A stretch of DNA of 64,000 nucleotides from Pampus argenteus (Eukaryota; Chordata; Actinopteri; Scombriformes; Stromateidae), in NCBI GenBank assembly GCA_036937835.1, contig CM072880.1, positions 12,654,501-12,718,500 on the forward strand, written 5' to 3'. Positions within the stretch are counted from its first letter, which is position 1; every line of letters begins with the position of its first letter. The notes beneath the pieces are model-generated. The model searched no databases. It was not told where the DNA came from and saw nothing but the letters and a program-made list of their open reading frames with translations. The translations under genes were made by a program, and so were the position numbers. Below are positions 13,983 through 28,454 of this stretch, in pieces.

Positions 13983-16900
13983 AAATAAAATGCTTAACCA
14001 CAGCGTTTCAGACATGACATAAGTAATATATTGACATTTAAAGACTTCTTCGCAGAGAGGCTGCAATGTTTGTCGAGATTTACAACCCGAAGCAAAAGCA
14101 AATAATGATCCAGCAAGTGGTTCTTGCTGATGGGTGAGTGACAGAGAGTACTGTCAATCTAAGTATTGTGCAATGTACTGTGTGTATTGCTGGACCACAA
14201 TGAGCATAGCACCTCTACACACTGTTGGACGCAGGAGAAGTTGCTGATGAGTGTTCTCCCGCTGTAAACCTGGTGCTGCTGTGGTTTCAGTGTTCTCCTG
14301 TTGAGAGATGGTTCCTCTAGTACAGTATGTCACCTCGATGCCAATGTGGAAATCACTGCCATGAACCTGTGCCATTTAGCCGCACAGGAACGTTTCTACC
14401 AACAATTTTATCTAAATCGAGTATTCAAACGAAACAGCCTTTGTTTATCCGCGTTTTTACACTAGAGTATGCCGTTCAGAAAGACAAGCTTCAAGTTTCA
14501 CTAAAAAAAAGAGTTTGGAGGTGAAGAACCAACCATTTCTCAGCGATGACATGTTTTGGTATAGTCAGCCATAATAGGCTGCACTCTCACCCTGCGCGCT
14601 CCCTCAAACATCTACCACCGTAGCACCCTCCCGCGCACACACAGACTCAACTGTTTTTTTCTTGTCAGTGCTCTGATGTATTGTGGACTGACCACCCACA
14701 CTGCAACTGAAATCTCCTCACCATATGAGACTCATCAGCCGAACCCGGCTCTTTAACTGCAAAACAACATTTGTCTCCGTGTCTTCTCGCCCCGGCGAAC
14801 GAAATCACCAAACATATTTAAAGAGTAAATAATAGAGGATTTGATTCAAAGGCATTCTTTGCAGTTGTCGGGTGTATTGGATCATCGCTCTCATATTTAA
14901 GTATCGTTCTGTGTTTCCGTGAGCGTACAGGGGATATGTCTTTCCACTGACATACACCGCGGAGAGAAAGCAGGGTTGAGGTTAACCAGACGAGGGCTGT
15001 TATAGAGATAAGAGGTCTCATTTGGTCACGGAAGGACCAGCTATGGATTTAATGGGGTTGACAGGTGAATAAATGGTTGAAATCCATTAACCCTCCCACG
15101 ACACAAGGATAAGCCTTCCACCTAACCGTTGCACTGGCCTCTGTTACAAGTTGTTGTGTACTGTATGTGTATGTGTGTGTGTGTGTGTGTGTGTAGGGGG
15201 GTGTGGTTTCTCTCGGGAGTCCCACCCTGCTGCACGCGATGCCTGGGAATCCGTGCTAGTGAAGGATTTACTAAACACGCTTTAGGGAATCCCAGGTCTC
15301 TCCCTCCCACATAAGCACACACACCTCTACAATATATATAGTTGGCATAGTTAATGCTGATCAGGTAGAATCACTCACAAAATACACTCATATATACACA
15401 CACACACACACCATTTAGACACAACACACTGATGTAGTGCAGTCACACATGTAAAGATTCGCACTGCCGAATTTTTTTGTTGTTCTTACTGATACTGCTT
15501 GATTATGTGCCAGATTTAAAAAAAAAAAAAAAAAAAATTTATACTCAGCTCAGGTGTAATTAATTTTTTTCTTTCTTTTTTTTTTTTTTTAAAGTACTAT
15601 ACAAATGAAGACAGAATCATAACAGTTTGTGTTGCAGTTGGCAGCATATCAATCAGCTTGTTTGGCTTGGAGTCAAGAAGCCGAAACAAAAAAACACAGA
15701 AAGTCAACTATTCTCTGTTTGCATCCAACTGGCAAACTCTTTTAAGCAAATGTTTGACACATCAGAGAAGAAAGCTCGATATAAATCTGTGAATAGATTA
15801 AGTGATTTAACAAGCAACGAAATCCCAAAAAAAAAACAAAAAGTCTTGATTGGTAACGGGCAAGTTGTTATTGTTTCAAGTCTGGGGATTGTAGGGCATG
15901 CTGTAATGTACACTGCTTGTCAGGAATTAAATAGACATTGCATACAAACGTATAACATCGGAATAGGAATGATACATTATATGCATTTCTGACAGATATT
16001 TTAAGTTTCATATATCGTATTATTGCTGAATTATCTTTATTATGGAGTTTATGTCTTTGTGCGGGACATACTTTCACCAGAACTCGCCAGAAAATGTAGA
16101 TTCAACCCCCCCCCCCCCTTTTTTTTTTTGTTTTGTTGAGCCTCTCTCCTGCCTCAGTGATTCACCGCTGGCAATCACAAGTGGATTTCTCTATTGTAGC
16201 GTAATGAGACTAAATGTTTGGACAGGGAGATGCTACGAACGTGGAGCGAGGCGAAGAGGAGAGAGACAGGAAAGCAGAGGTGATGTCAGGCGCTGACTTT
16301 CACATCGGGGGAAGTGTTGAAATGAGGTTACGTGTTACAATATCCTCCGCATCTGCTCGAACGCTCTTTTTTTTTTTTTTTTCCTCAAAAACACAAAGGG
16401 ACCTACATTTAGTCTACACACAGAAATGTTGTCAAAATAATCTTGTCAAAAGTAAATTAATTGAGGGAGGTGGGTTTTAACGTTGTCTTTAAGGAGGATA
16501 ACAACTTTACAATTAAGGTTATAACAGTTGCTATCTATCTCACATGTGCTAAACATATGGTTTTGCGTGAAGCAGACTGACTGGATTGAGTTTAATGCAA
16601 ACCTCGGGTCTGCTTCACTGAGACCCTCTTAGTATCACAATGAAATTTGAAGCATGTTGGAGACACATCTGGAGCTCCCTCTGACTCTCCTTCACAGTAC
16701 AGTGGAGCCACAGCGGATTTCTCCTTTCCTTCTAACACATACTTTTTCATGTTTTATTGTCCGATGGGAAAAAAAAAAACTGTTCACTTTATGACAGTTC
16801 CCTCCCTGGCTTTTCTTTATCTTTTCCTCTATGTCCACCTTTCTTTTCTTTTCTTTCTTTTTTTTTAATCTTTTAAAAGGAATTCCATTCTTTTATTTTT

Positions 16901-18498
16901 CCTCCCACCTCTTCTTTGTCAGTCGGAGTTTTGGTCGGTAGAACGGGAATTGATGCTGGAATTGCGACACCATACCGAGCCATGCTTGAGTTCAAATTCA
17001 AGTGTTCTTCCATAAACAATCCATGATCATTATTAACCCACAACCCAAACAGTTTATCAAATCATTATCCCAGAGTGGCATTGATTAAAACCATTTTGTT
17101 TCCATTTCCTCTTATCATCCTGACACTCTTTATGTGATTCACTAGATTTCACTTTTAGGGAACAAGTGTGCTTTGTTAACAGTAGGAAAAAGTGAAGTTA
17201 GCGCCGGTGTTGCGTATAAAAAGGTTCTTCTTTTCCACTAATGATAAACCTCCACGGCCATGTGCGCAACCCTGAAAGCAGATCTGGGCTCAGATCTTCC
17301 AGGCTGCCATGAACAGTAGATTTTAAAACTGCACAGTGCACTATAAAATTTGGTCTGAAACTCAATGTGTCTGTGCTTGAATGGACAGATTATAGCCAGC
17401 TATTTAAAGATGAGAGGCCACAGTGGAAACAAAGCCTGAATGACAAGACCACACACTGTTATGGAGAGAGAATGACGGAGCTCTTTCTGTGCGCGCACGT
17501 GTGTGTGTGTGTGTGTATGTGTGTGTGTGAGATTCCCAGCATGCATGTGTGCAAATGCAGGCATGCATGTGTGTGATTTGTCACTGATAATTCGCAGCAG
17601 GATGTGTAGCTCAGTGAAACTCTGGTTATCTTGAGCTGCATTTCTCCAGAGACAGTGATATCATCAGCTTTATTTAAACGTCCCCACTGCCGAAGCACAT
17701 TAGGAAGCCCTCAGTCTAAAGTTTCACACCAGGTGTCCTCTTGGCTCATCCTAACCGCTCTGGACAGATACAAAGGTGTTTTGCCAGCCATAAATGGCTT
17801 TGTGGTGCTGGTAATAATCACTGGTGTCAGTGAGGAAATGGATCGACTGACCGCAGAGTGTTTTGCTAATCATTTCCTGCCACACTATAATGTGGGCTGT
17901 GCGGGGGTTTAGATAGAGCTTGGGGGGTACCCTGCTACGCGTCTACTGAGTTCATCCTATTCCTACTAATTTTCTAGCTGTTGTGTTGTTTTTTATGAAT
18001 TCTCAAGACAAATTGTCTTCCATGCAAAGTGTTCATTACTGTGATGTTTTTGCAACATGCTGCATTTTTCTCTGATGATGAAGTTTGAGTTTCTGTTGGT
18101 GGGCGTTCTGTATAAACTTCATTTCCCATGTGTAAGAGAATGTTTCCCGGGAAACACCAATAACAGATGAAAGAACGGCAAATTGGTAGTAGCTTAAAAC
18201 ACTCTTCACTCTCTCGCTCTTCTCTTTTCTCGTCTTCTACAATGGAAAAAACAGTCACAGTGATTAATAATTATAAGCTGTGACAGGCAATAAAAATGAG
18301 CTTAGGGAAAAAAAAAAAAAAGAAGAAGGAACAGGTTTCTCTCTTTTTCTTGTGCAGTCTCTTCTGACATGTAAAGCGTGTAAACTTGGCAGGGCCAAAT
18401 TTGTTGATTGCGGGCTACTGATGTGACCCATCTGGGGTTGAGACATTGCATTAGGGCTTCGCACGCTATTCTCCGCCACTCCCTCAGCTGAACAGCTC

Positions 18499-18519
18499 AC
18501 CCCCCCCACCCCCCACCCC
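18499..18519 (-). other. C-rich run, G-quadruplex motif on the minus strand
   Basis: Runs of 8, 6 and 4 C are separated by single A residues. The complementary strand can form a quadruplex, because the 8-base run can supply two G-tracts. Confidence 0.5.
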
Positions 18520-19013
18520 TGTCACATGAGAAACAGTTGCAGTACTGTTGTTGGGTGAGGAGGATGTGGGTATTCAGTGTGTTTATTTTGTGTGTGTGTG
18601 TGTGTGTTTGTGTCTGTGTGTGCAGAGTGTGTGTAGCAGGAGACTTGCCCCCAAATGGACCATTGAAACCATGTCTCCTGTTGAAGTATCCTTAAGAGCA
18701 ACACGCCACATCACTGTCTGTGTCTTAAAGACTGAAACGTAAAAATGTACAGTAAATGTGCCCATGCTTGCATTGTGCTGATGTGTGAGTGTGCATTTTT
18801 TAACTGTAAGATGATCAGGATCTGAAATGAATGAAACTCTCTTTCTTTCCCTCTTTTCTGTGCTCACCCAGTCTCAATGTATTTCTCAATGCATCCATAC
18901 TATTGCCACCTGGACTTAATTTATCCATTACTTTTAATAACATCAAATATTTACTACTTTTTTGTTTAGTTTACTTTTAGCTGCATATTTCCACGACTTA
19001 TCCAGCTAACCAT

Positions 19014-19376
19014 TTTAACTATGTAGCCTTTACCTTTAGCTAACTATTTCACTATGTAGCCATTACCTTTAGCTAACTATTTTAACTATGTAGCCTTTAC
19101 CTTTAGCTAACTATTTTCACTATGTAGCCTTTACCTTTAGCTAACTATTTTAACTATGTAGCCATTACCTTTAGCTAACTATTTTCACTATGTAGCCATT
19201 ACCTTTAGCTAACTATTTCACTATGTAGCCATTACCTTTAGCTAACTATTTTCACTATGTAGCCATTACCTTTAGCTAACTATTTTCACTATGTAGCCAT
19301 TAACTTTAGCTAACTATTTTCACTATGTAGCCTTTACGTTTAGCTAACTATTTTAACTATGTAGCCATTACCTTTA
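19014..19376. repeat. Minisatellite, about 11 copies of a 33-34 bp unit
   Basis: The unit has the core ACTATGTAGCC followed by ATTACCTTTAGCTAACTAT. I count eleven copies of the core. Copies alternate between TTTTAAC and TTTTCAC and between CCATT and CCTTT variants. Degenerate relatives of the unit continue downstream to about 19720 and can be sensed upstream from about 18950. There are no spacers of unique sequence, so it is a tandem repeat and not a CRISPR array. Confidence 0.9.
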
Positions 19377-20942
19377 ACTATTAAGCCAACTATTTAGCCT
19401 TTACTTTAACTATCAATTTTAGCTAACTATGTATCCACTGCTTTTAGCTAACCATTTAGCATTTACGTTTAGCTATTTTAAATATTTATCCATTACTTCT
19501 CGCTAACTATTTACCTATTTAGCCATTACTTAACATTACTATTTTAACCATTACTTTCAGCTAACATGTTTAGCATTATCTATGTGTAGCTAAGTCATCC
19601 ATTACATTTAGCAATTACAAATACTTATAGCTGTTATCACCATTTTCCCATTACTTTTTAACTAAATATTTTTTTAACCATGTGTAGCTAATTTATTTTA
19701 ACCAGTTATCCATTACTTTTAGGCACATTCAACTGTTCATCTACTACATTTGACAAATTACATATGAGTATCTCTCTCAAATCGTGCCAATAAATCAATA
19801 TATCAATCCAGTCCTGGTTACTGTCCGGGTATATTTACCGGACAATCGTGGAAAGTCAACAGATTTTCTAACAGAGATGATGAGTCAAACAGAAAACAAG
19901 CCACAATTTACAATGTCCTAGAGTGAGAGGGAGACATACATGGCCTCGCGTGAGTTGATCACAGTGACACCACAGTGTTTACGGCTGCTAATACTTTCCA
20001 AAATCAGAGATATTGCTCTTACCCCGGAGACATCCTGAAACTATTGCTTAGGAATTCATGTGGTCTAACTCATAAATCAACTGCAAGCAGAAAATACTGG
20101 AGAACTCGCCTGTATGGTGACGTACAGTACAGCACAACACAGTGCAGCTCTAGATAAACAGCTTCAGAAACACATGTTTTTCACTTCTACCTCGGACTTG
20201 TTTGGTATAAAGTGTCTCAGTTGTGGTTTTCCCGACCTGGAAATCGGAAAACAAATATTATTGATCCTCGCTATTATTGAGATTCTGAGATTCAAACCAC
20301 AAGACTTCAGTATCTAAAAGGGCATTTTCTGTTACGAATGCTGCCATCGCACTTCGACACCGGCGTTAGAGTCGAGTAGATGAGACTTTGATGATTTCGG
20401 TGGGGAAATTGGGCCGTTGCAGCATCAGACAATAGATAGATAGGAAGATAGATAAGATGAAATTAAATGAGACTAAACAGACTGTGGTCCCTTAGCTGTT
20501 TTCAGAGCTAGTGTGCCAAGAAAGCTCTGTCTATTGACTTTAAAACAGTCACCAACATGGAGCTAAACCAGGCTCTGTGTCAGTTTGATTGCACTGCGGA
20601 AAACAGGAAAGGTGAACCCTATGGAGCAATATATCCAATATCTAGAGTCAAACCTTCCTTGTACCAGCAAAGAGGCGTGCTGACATAACTGAACATCACT
20701 TCAACAACTGCACGATTAACGGCCAATATCCAGATAAACGTTAATTATCGTGCACGCTTGCTAAGCCTCACGCTTTCCCCTGCGTCCGTGCATTCAGCTA
20801 AATGGCGCTGAAGAGCTATATTGTTTGGCGGAAAAATGATTATTTGTGATCAATAAATGACTGCATTTTTTTTTTTTTTTTTGCTGTGTATTTATTTTGA
20901 TGAAATCTCGCCAGGTATGAAGTAAATGTTTTATAAAAGCAA

Positions 20943-21034
20943 TAAGCCACAAGAGGCCGCGGTTTACGGTGATTTTTACAACAGCTAAGAGGGTTTTAAC
21001 AATGCCCCTGTAAACCACGGCCTCTTGCGGCTTT
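20943..21034. repeat. Imperfect inverted repeat (about 24-bp arms)
   Basis: The left arm near 20943-20967 (AAGCCACAAGAGGCC then GCGGTTTAC) pairs with the right arm near 21010-21034 (GTAAACCACGG then CCTCTTGCGGCTT) at about 22 of 24 positions. About 43 bases lie between the arms. It may be a short foldback transposon remnant. No coding content was seen. Confidence 0.75.
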
Positions 21035-21942
21035 TATTCTCCGCAACTTAAGGAGGAATTTATTATGTTTATGGATGGCATAGGTACAGAAACATAAACT
21101 TAATGTTTCCAAAGTTTTACATTATAATTTATTTGACTCTTACACCCACAGAGAAGTGTGTCTATCAAAAGGGGGGAGTTACAGATAGGGAGATGTGGTC
21201 CAAGCAGTGTTGCCTGCAGGTCCACCAAAGAGCCGAAGTGTATGTTTATATGCTGCTGAGCCCAAATAGTTGTTTACTGACAGACGGTGTCATGTGAGGT
21301 TCATTAGTATGGAGGTGATAATTTGATGTTTCCAAAGTGTGCTGTGCATTAGACTCTCGTGTTCAGCTCTTTGATAGAGTTTATGAACGCTGATGTTGAG
21401 TATCCCGCTTGGCAGTTGAACTGAATATCTTTGAAATACAAATCCTCTAGAGTCATGTCAGGACTGTGCTCTAACCTCTGTTGATTTTGAAGACTTTGAC
21501 AGTTACATGCAGGCATCTCTGTTTGATTACAGTTCTATCTCCAGCATGAAAACAAATATCAGACGCACATGATCTCATCTTGCATTTAAGCCAGGGTTTA
21601 GATGTCTTTTCGAGTAACGTAAATCCCAACAAATCAAATTATGTAATGACTGGATGTTACCTACTATTTACATAAATTAAATTAGCCTGCAATATATCCC
21701 CTTAAAATGTTTTCCACATTTATGCATCGCCTTAGCATCGCAGCATTGCGCTTCACCATCTGCAGATTTCTACATGCCATCATTGTGCAGCAATCAACCA
21801 TTTAAAGAATAGCAACATTAATAAAAACATACTTGGTTTCAGTGGAGAGTTTTATTTTCCTATAGTGGTCTAAATGCTGTCTCAGAGGCTTTTCCAGCAT
21901 GGCAAACATTTTATTTTACCACTATTATGTATATATACTTGC

Positions 21943-22541
21943 TAGTGGTGGGCATAGATACATTTTTTTTAATCTAGATTAATCTCACTGAAATCTTGAA
22001 ATTAATCTAGATTTAAAATTGGCTCGTCAATACCTAAGTACTGGCCAAAAGTAAGTCTTTGAGAATGGGTTTCTTAAGCCAGGGGATGCATTAGAACAGG
22101 AGCCAAAATGCATCACTGACTGCTTATAGCAAAGGGATGCTTTGCGTTCAGGTGGTATTTGAGACTGGAAGAACTCCTACAGTAAACCAGTTCTGCATTG
22201 CAATAAGGTGCACACAACCTTAGTCTTGTTGATGCCACCATCGGGAAGCTTCTTAAACATGAATTTTCCCTGAAGCAAGCCTTGCGGCTTCGTGGCTGCA
22301 TCCATGATAGACTATCACGGTTGGTGTGGTAGTTTGGTAATTCACAGGAGCGTAGAGGTTCGAAAATGTATTTATTTATACATCCACGCTAAAATATCAC
22401 ATTGAAAGTCATTAGTTTGCTTATTATAGGACCCAGCTCCAAACTTAATTGATAATAGATTAACGGCGGTATTTTTCATATCGCTCGATAAGAGTCTCAC
22501 ATTATCGCAGCACGTTAACGCCGTTAACAGGCCAACCACTA
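21943..22541 (-). mobile_element. Decayed hAT-family DNA transposon
   Basis: The element is about 599 bp. The left end reads TAGTGGTGGGC and the right end is the inverted complement of TAGTGGTTGGC (10 of 11 positions match). It is flanked by an 8-bp target duplication with one mismatch, ATACTTGC at 21935-21942 and ATATTTGC at 22542-22549. Eight-base duplications are typical of hAT elements. On the minus strand, 22113-22301 encodes a broken BED-type zinc finger (CNAEL, then SSSSLKYHLNAKH), the N-terminal DNA-binding part of hAT transposases. No catalytic domain remains, so the copy is not autonomous. Confidence 0.8.
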
Positions 22542-22770
22542 ATATTTGCACAATATATTGACAATAATCTTCAAGACAAACTATTGTCAAAATGCATTTT
22601 AATCTTGAAGCCTTGAAGGCAGCTAAACAAAGAGTTCAGAGTTTGTGTCTGTGTGTGTGTGTTTGGGTCAGTGAATGGAGAGACTTGATTCTGTCTGCTG
22701 ACCCTGCTGTGCCCTACAGTACTCTGCCTAGCTGTCCAAAACAATCTTTCTTTCTTTTTAACTGATCCAA

Positions 22771-22771
<1 letters not shown>

Positions 22772-22806
<35 letters not shown>
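22772..22806. repeat. (CA)n microsatellite
   Basis: About 17 CA units. Confidence 0.95.
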
Positions 22807-22807
<1 letters not shown>

Positions 22808-25275
22808 ACTGTGTCCAACTTTGCTTCTGTGAGAAGCAGAGTCTTATTTTAGGACACAAAGAGCTTTGAACACATGATGATGAAATCATTACCATGTTGA
22901 AACACAAACAGTTTACTGTCATACGCACACTCACAAGCAAAGAGCAAAAACGAAGGCTGACCTATCCATAGGCACAAATGCACACAGTGCATGCACAGAA
23001 ACATCTTTTGTTTTACTATATATTTGTGAAGACATCCATCTACTAAAACCCTTCCCTTAACTTTAATAGTAACTTCTACAGTTCTTATTACTGTAACACT
23101 TCCACATACAGTAAGTAGTCATTGCGTTAGGTAATCTAGTAAGAAAATTACAACATATACTTAGCAGATCAAAGGCCAGAGAAGTAGTTAAATGCTGTCT
23201 TTGAACCTGCCGAACTTGTTGAGGGCCTCACTACAGTAAATAATGGTTATGTGATGACAGAAGGTCTGTATGCATAGGATTTGCATAAAATTGGCAAGAA
23301 TGCTGGTGTCAGGTTCAGACTTTTTTTTATGGTCATTTACAAATCTACAGTTCTTTGTTGTGAGAAATACTGCCTTGGATTAAAAGTCAAGCGATTTAAT
23401 GTTTCACTTCCGCAAAGTTAGGAAACTCACAAAAGATAAATTTAAAAAAAAGCCAATGCACCAGCCAAGATATGCTAATTTTAAGTGTCTAATATGAGTC
23501 AGACACTGAATCCTACATTTCCCATAATGCACCCTTTTGTTAGAACCTTGTCAAATGCTTTCTGTTATGAATGTGTAATCTTCAAACCTGGTGATATCAT
23601 ATGATGTGATATAATTGTTTTCACAGGCTGCATAGAACATGCAACTAGTACTAGGAACTTGTTACTATTTGCACCAGAAACAGACACCTACAGAGACACT
23701 GATGATTGGTGTGAAGGGCCCCCAAATCCCAAACGTCCAACTCCAATTCACTTTAAAGGATTTTTCTCGTTTTAGGAATATCGTAAAAGTGCGCCATAGT
23801 TTGCAGCTTTGCATGTACAGTGAGAAAAATAGTCTTCCTATTCAGAGCGACAGCCTGTTTGGAGAAGACAGACAAGTCAGAGTTTCTTAAGTTTGTTGGG
23901 AATTAAACATAACACACACACACTTTCATATATACACACACTGGTAGCATCACGCTAACACCAGATGCCAGGAAGTGGAGTAGTTGACTAAGTGGCATCT
24001 ACGAAAGCCTTATCATGCGTGACTCTCCCCTGACTTTACCTCTTTTAGCAAGCTTGCGTGATCCCATGATTACTCCCGATCAAGTACCCCCAACACACAC
24101 ACAGATATCGCCAACTGGGCAATAGCACAGGGGGTATATGTTCTCCCTGCCTGTGCCAAATGAAGTGATCGGAGCAAACACTGTTAGTATAAACAGGCTT
24201 GGATTAAAGTGTTGTGATGACATGCGAGAGGCACAGATGGGAGAATGTGAAGTGGGCAGTCACGATATGTCCAGACTTGACAAAGGATATCTCTGCTGCA
24301 CCTCTCATCACCTCGCTTATTTTCACCTGACCTCTTAAAGCTCACATCAACCATGATCCGACTGTTACGGGCTTTCAATATTTTTTCACATTTGACCACT
24401 GTGCCACAGTATTCCAATATATCGGTGTCGAGAGTTTTTGCTCTTATCAAGGCGGGAAAGCTTCAGGATGGACACTTAAAACTCTCCACTGAGAAGATTA
24501 TGATATGGTAACATGGATTTCATTGAAGGTTTTGTCAGTTTCCAACGCTAAAGCTGTTCTATTCAAAATATCAGCTACTCATCAGGATTCATTTTAAGAT
24601 AAAACACATATTTTTCCGTTATTTTAGGGATGCATTAAATCAAAATGTATTTTGCTGTGCATGGTTGTAAATCTGTCCTCACTTTTCGCAACAATCTGGC
24701 CAGTGTCTAAACTCTTGAGGAGTTTTATCACAAACATGGACACATTCGCAGGCAACATCATATTTGAGGCTTGGATGTAAAAGCAGCTGAGATGCTTCTA
24801 GGATGTTCCTTGCGAGCATCCAGCGTTTGGGCCTAAATACCCTGCAACACAGGGATGAGGTGTTAAGAGAAAGATAATCAGATTACTGTTGGGTTAGCGT
24901 GTCGCTTAATGAATTAGCTCTGTCAGAGGCCAAATTGTTGTGTGATATTGTTGGTGAGAACTGCAGGCGACGGCGGTCACTCACGCTAAAGTGAAGCTGA
25001 CAGGTGTTGCTATGTAAAAATCAAATCGGTGTGAAACTGTTAGAACTACAAACAAGGTCTGTCTTTAAAAGCCAGTCAGTCTCAGTGTATTCCTCGAAAC
25101 TAGGGGAAAATATGACATTAAATAACTATAAATAGCTCTATCTAGCGATGCAGTTACTTGGTTGTGAGAATATTGAAATTTGAACTCAAATAGGATGACT
25201 TTTAATGCTGTATGTGACCTTAAATACTGTGTCATGCTATTACTCTAGATGACCTGCCTTGAAGATTGGTCCTGG

Positions 25276-25308
25276 ACACACACACACACACACACACGCA
25301 CACACACA
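25276..25308. repeat. (CA)n microsatellite
   Basis: About 16 CA units with one GC interruption. Confidence 0.95.
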
Positions 25309-28300
25309 AACAGGCTCAGTGGATACATTACACCTCTGATAGTGTCTACTGACTGACAAGTTAATGGCTTTCATGCATAAATCATGATCAGCATCATTTC
25401 TATCACTTGATCCTCCTCAACCCCCGGACACATTAACCACCTCACACCCATTTAATTACACATTGGTGGACCTACTTGTATGCATGCGGATGTTGTGTAA
25501 CAGACACACTGAACTTTACGTTAATACATTTTTATGTACGTACTGTCGTGGCTAGCATTGCGCGCTATGACTTCGTTTTGAACTTAATACAATTGTACTC
25601 ATTATTACATTTAGTGAGCCACTTTGTAGTTCTGCAGCGAATCAACACTACTTGTAGACGCCGTAAAGCAGTGGTTAGCATTTGATTAGCATTGCGTGCT
25701 ACAGGAGCATTAGTGTAGTTTCCCCTCCCGTATGGATTCAGCCCGAGGGACCATCTGCCCATTATTATTTGCCTCAATGGGCCGAAACGGCACCATAATC
25801 TTTTTAACAGATTACCCTCTTGTTATGGAGAGGCTGTATGAATAGGGAGAAGAAGAAAAAAAATGCTTCGTGAAAAGGTGCGGTTCTTTTCCAGAAAACC
25901 TGTGAAGCATTCTGTTTACAGTGACCACAAAACAGGCGACAATTGCTTTCGAGTCCCATGAGTCTCTTCCCTCCCTGTTACTTTGAATAACATGAGTGAC
26001 ACTTGCTGGCACGTAAACACAAAGAACCAGCATTTTGCTAAAGTGGAGGCGCATGAGGTACGGTGACCTCTGCCCTCCTCCACCTCTCTCTCATGGAGGA
26101 ATGCAGCGAGACTGAAACACAGGGGGTCGAAAACTAATAATTATTCCCTGAGTTGTTTGACTTGTCTCAAGTATTTCCTTTTTTCAATGAATGAATAAGC
26201 AGGAGAGCCAGAAGTGTTGTTGCTTTTCCTATGAAAAAACACTTCATGGCTGTTTATCGTATACATTGCCTGAATTTACAGTACTGTACCTGGACCTAAA
26301 TAACTCAACATATACATATACAAGACCAGTCTGCATTTTTTAGTCATGTTTAATTAATATAAAACCATTAAATTCATGTCACATCTGTTTCTAAGTTTCT
26401 AGTTTGTCTGTAAAGCATTATGAAGCAAATTCGTTCCAAAATGATCTCTACTCACTACTAGACTCACAGCAACTTACAGCAACTATAGCTAACGTGCACT
26501 TTAACAGTTTAAAGGGACATACCGTATATTAATTTCAAGCCCCCGCCACAACAAAACAGTCCTTGAACCTCGTGAAAATGGAGATTGTGTGAGTTTGAAA
26601 ATAGAAGGCCTGCGCTTTATTGTGGCCAGGTGGGGTTCCTGAATGCAACTTTTTATTAACCACCGTTGACTCATTGAGAGAGCAACAACCCACAACCGTC
26701 CTCATCAAAACAGGAATCCAAGGAAAAGCTATTTATAGAGCGACCACGTAAACACATACAAGCATGCAGGAGCTGATGTCTCCCGTGTAAAGCGATGCAG
26801 TGTATCTCAGATGTGAATGTTAAAAGCAACCATCTTTTAAAATGTATTTTTAACCGGCATTAACGACACACACACATAATATGAGATTCTCTCCTTTATA
26901 AACCACAAATGCTTCAGTTTCTGCTCATAATTTATGAGAAAAAATGGGGTAGAAAGTGAGCTCTCAGCAGTATGTCCAGTGTTTTTTGCATCTGGACACT
27001 GAGGTGCCCCACAGGGAAATGGATTATATCATGTCACTATTTAAAAAAGACCATATCAGAGGAAGTTTGAGATAAATATAGAGGCAAAGCAGAAGAGAGT
27101 GGAGAATAGGCCTCTGCCTAACAATAGAGTTTCCCCTTCGACTCTTTCAAAAAGCATTTCCACTGTGTGTGTGTGTGTGTGTGTGTTTGTTTCATTCACA
27201 CATGCTTCAGAGTGTGTATATATATGTGTGTTGCCATTGAGCCTCAGGGAGGGATATATCACTCTGATATGTGTGAGTCATGAGGGACGTGGTATCCTGA
27301 GTTGACCCCCACAGAGCAGACTGAGGGGGGCCAGGGTCAACGTTTGGCTGGTGGAACGCCGGCAACTGCAGGAAAACTGCAGGAGTGTCTTTAATAAAAA
27401 AAAATAAAAATAAACTGTAGCATTTATTTAGGTACAGTCGAAAAATAAATATACATAAAAAAAAAAAAAAAAAGCTTTTCATGCATAAGTGGCTCACCTC
27501 ACATCCCTGAATGCAGTCAGTGTGGAGTGGAGACCACATCATCATCATTTCATGTTGAAGGACATTCTCCTCGGCCCTCTGTCCGTTTGCAGTCTGTTAG
27601 TTTTTCTAATTGTCTGTATAAATATTACACCGCGTTGGCCTGATGTTGTGGTTAATTTCACCAAGGCTTGACGTGTTTAGACAGCCCTTTAGCTGGCTCT
27701 GCGTGTGTGTCACTCTTTCAATGGTTTCAGCAGACAACCAATGCTCCCAGCAGACGAACACCATGCACACCACCACAGTAAGTCATGTTGTATTTGTAGA
27801 GGCAATTAGATGACTTTTATATTTTGATTGCTATAATTGTCCTTCGCCGTGCTGTATGTGGAGAGCGCATTGGTGCCAGTTTTTTTTTATGTGTAGTGAA
27901 GCCACATACAGTAGCAGCATACACGCTGTAGATACGAGATACGTACTGTTTTGCCCAATGACTGTCATGTGGAGACTTATTATTCCTATACCACATGGTG
28001 ATTGGTGTGTCTGCTTGCCAACCAAAACAGAGAAGTGGAAACAATCTAGTTTACATCCTGACCTTCATTCTGAGTGATCCTATTCGCTTTGTCATAATAT
28101 CACTTCCCCTTTACTTCGGTATCTAGACGCTCAACCGAGGCCTTTGTTTAGCTTCTGTTCAGGAATCAGTTTCTTTCTTTCTCCTCTCTTCAGCGATAGG
28201 CTGACATTATAATCTCCCCTGAAAGATGAATATTTGTGATTCCTGCCATGCCTCTGAGAAAAGTACTTTTTGCGGCCGTTGTTTTGTTAACAGACAAAGG

Positions 28301-28451
28301 GAATTGCTCTTAATCCTGACAGTCTACCCGTTCTGATGTAATCTTATATGTCGCAGTGGAAACGAAACATTATCACAAAGATTATCAACCTCAATCCCGT
28401 GTGTTTATATTTTGGTGTGCAGGCTGATTGAAGATCAAATCATTATACACA

Positions 28452-28454
<3 letters not shown>

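Noticed and set aside
15627..15992. Open frame of 121 codons (+)
   Set aside because: It is in AT-rich sequence, with no recognisable domain, no splice or promoter support, and no neighbours of related function.
19014..19376. CRISPR-like regular repeats
   Set aside because: Units are directly adjacent with no unique spacers and the genome is eukaryotic. It is a minisatellite.
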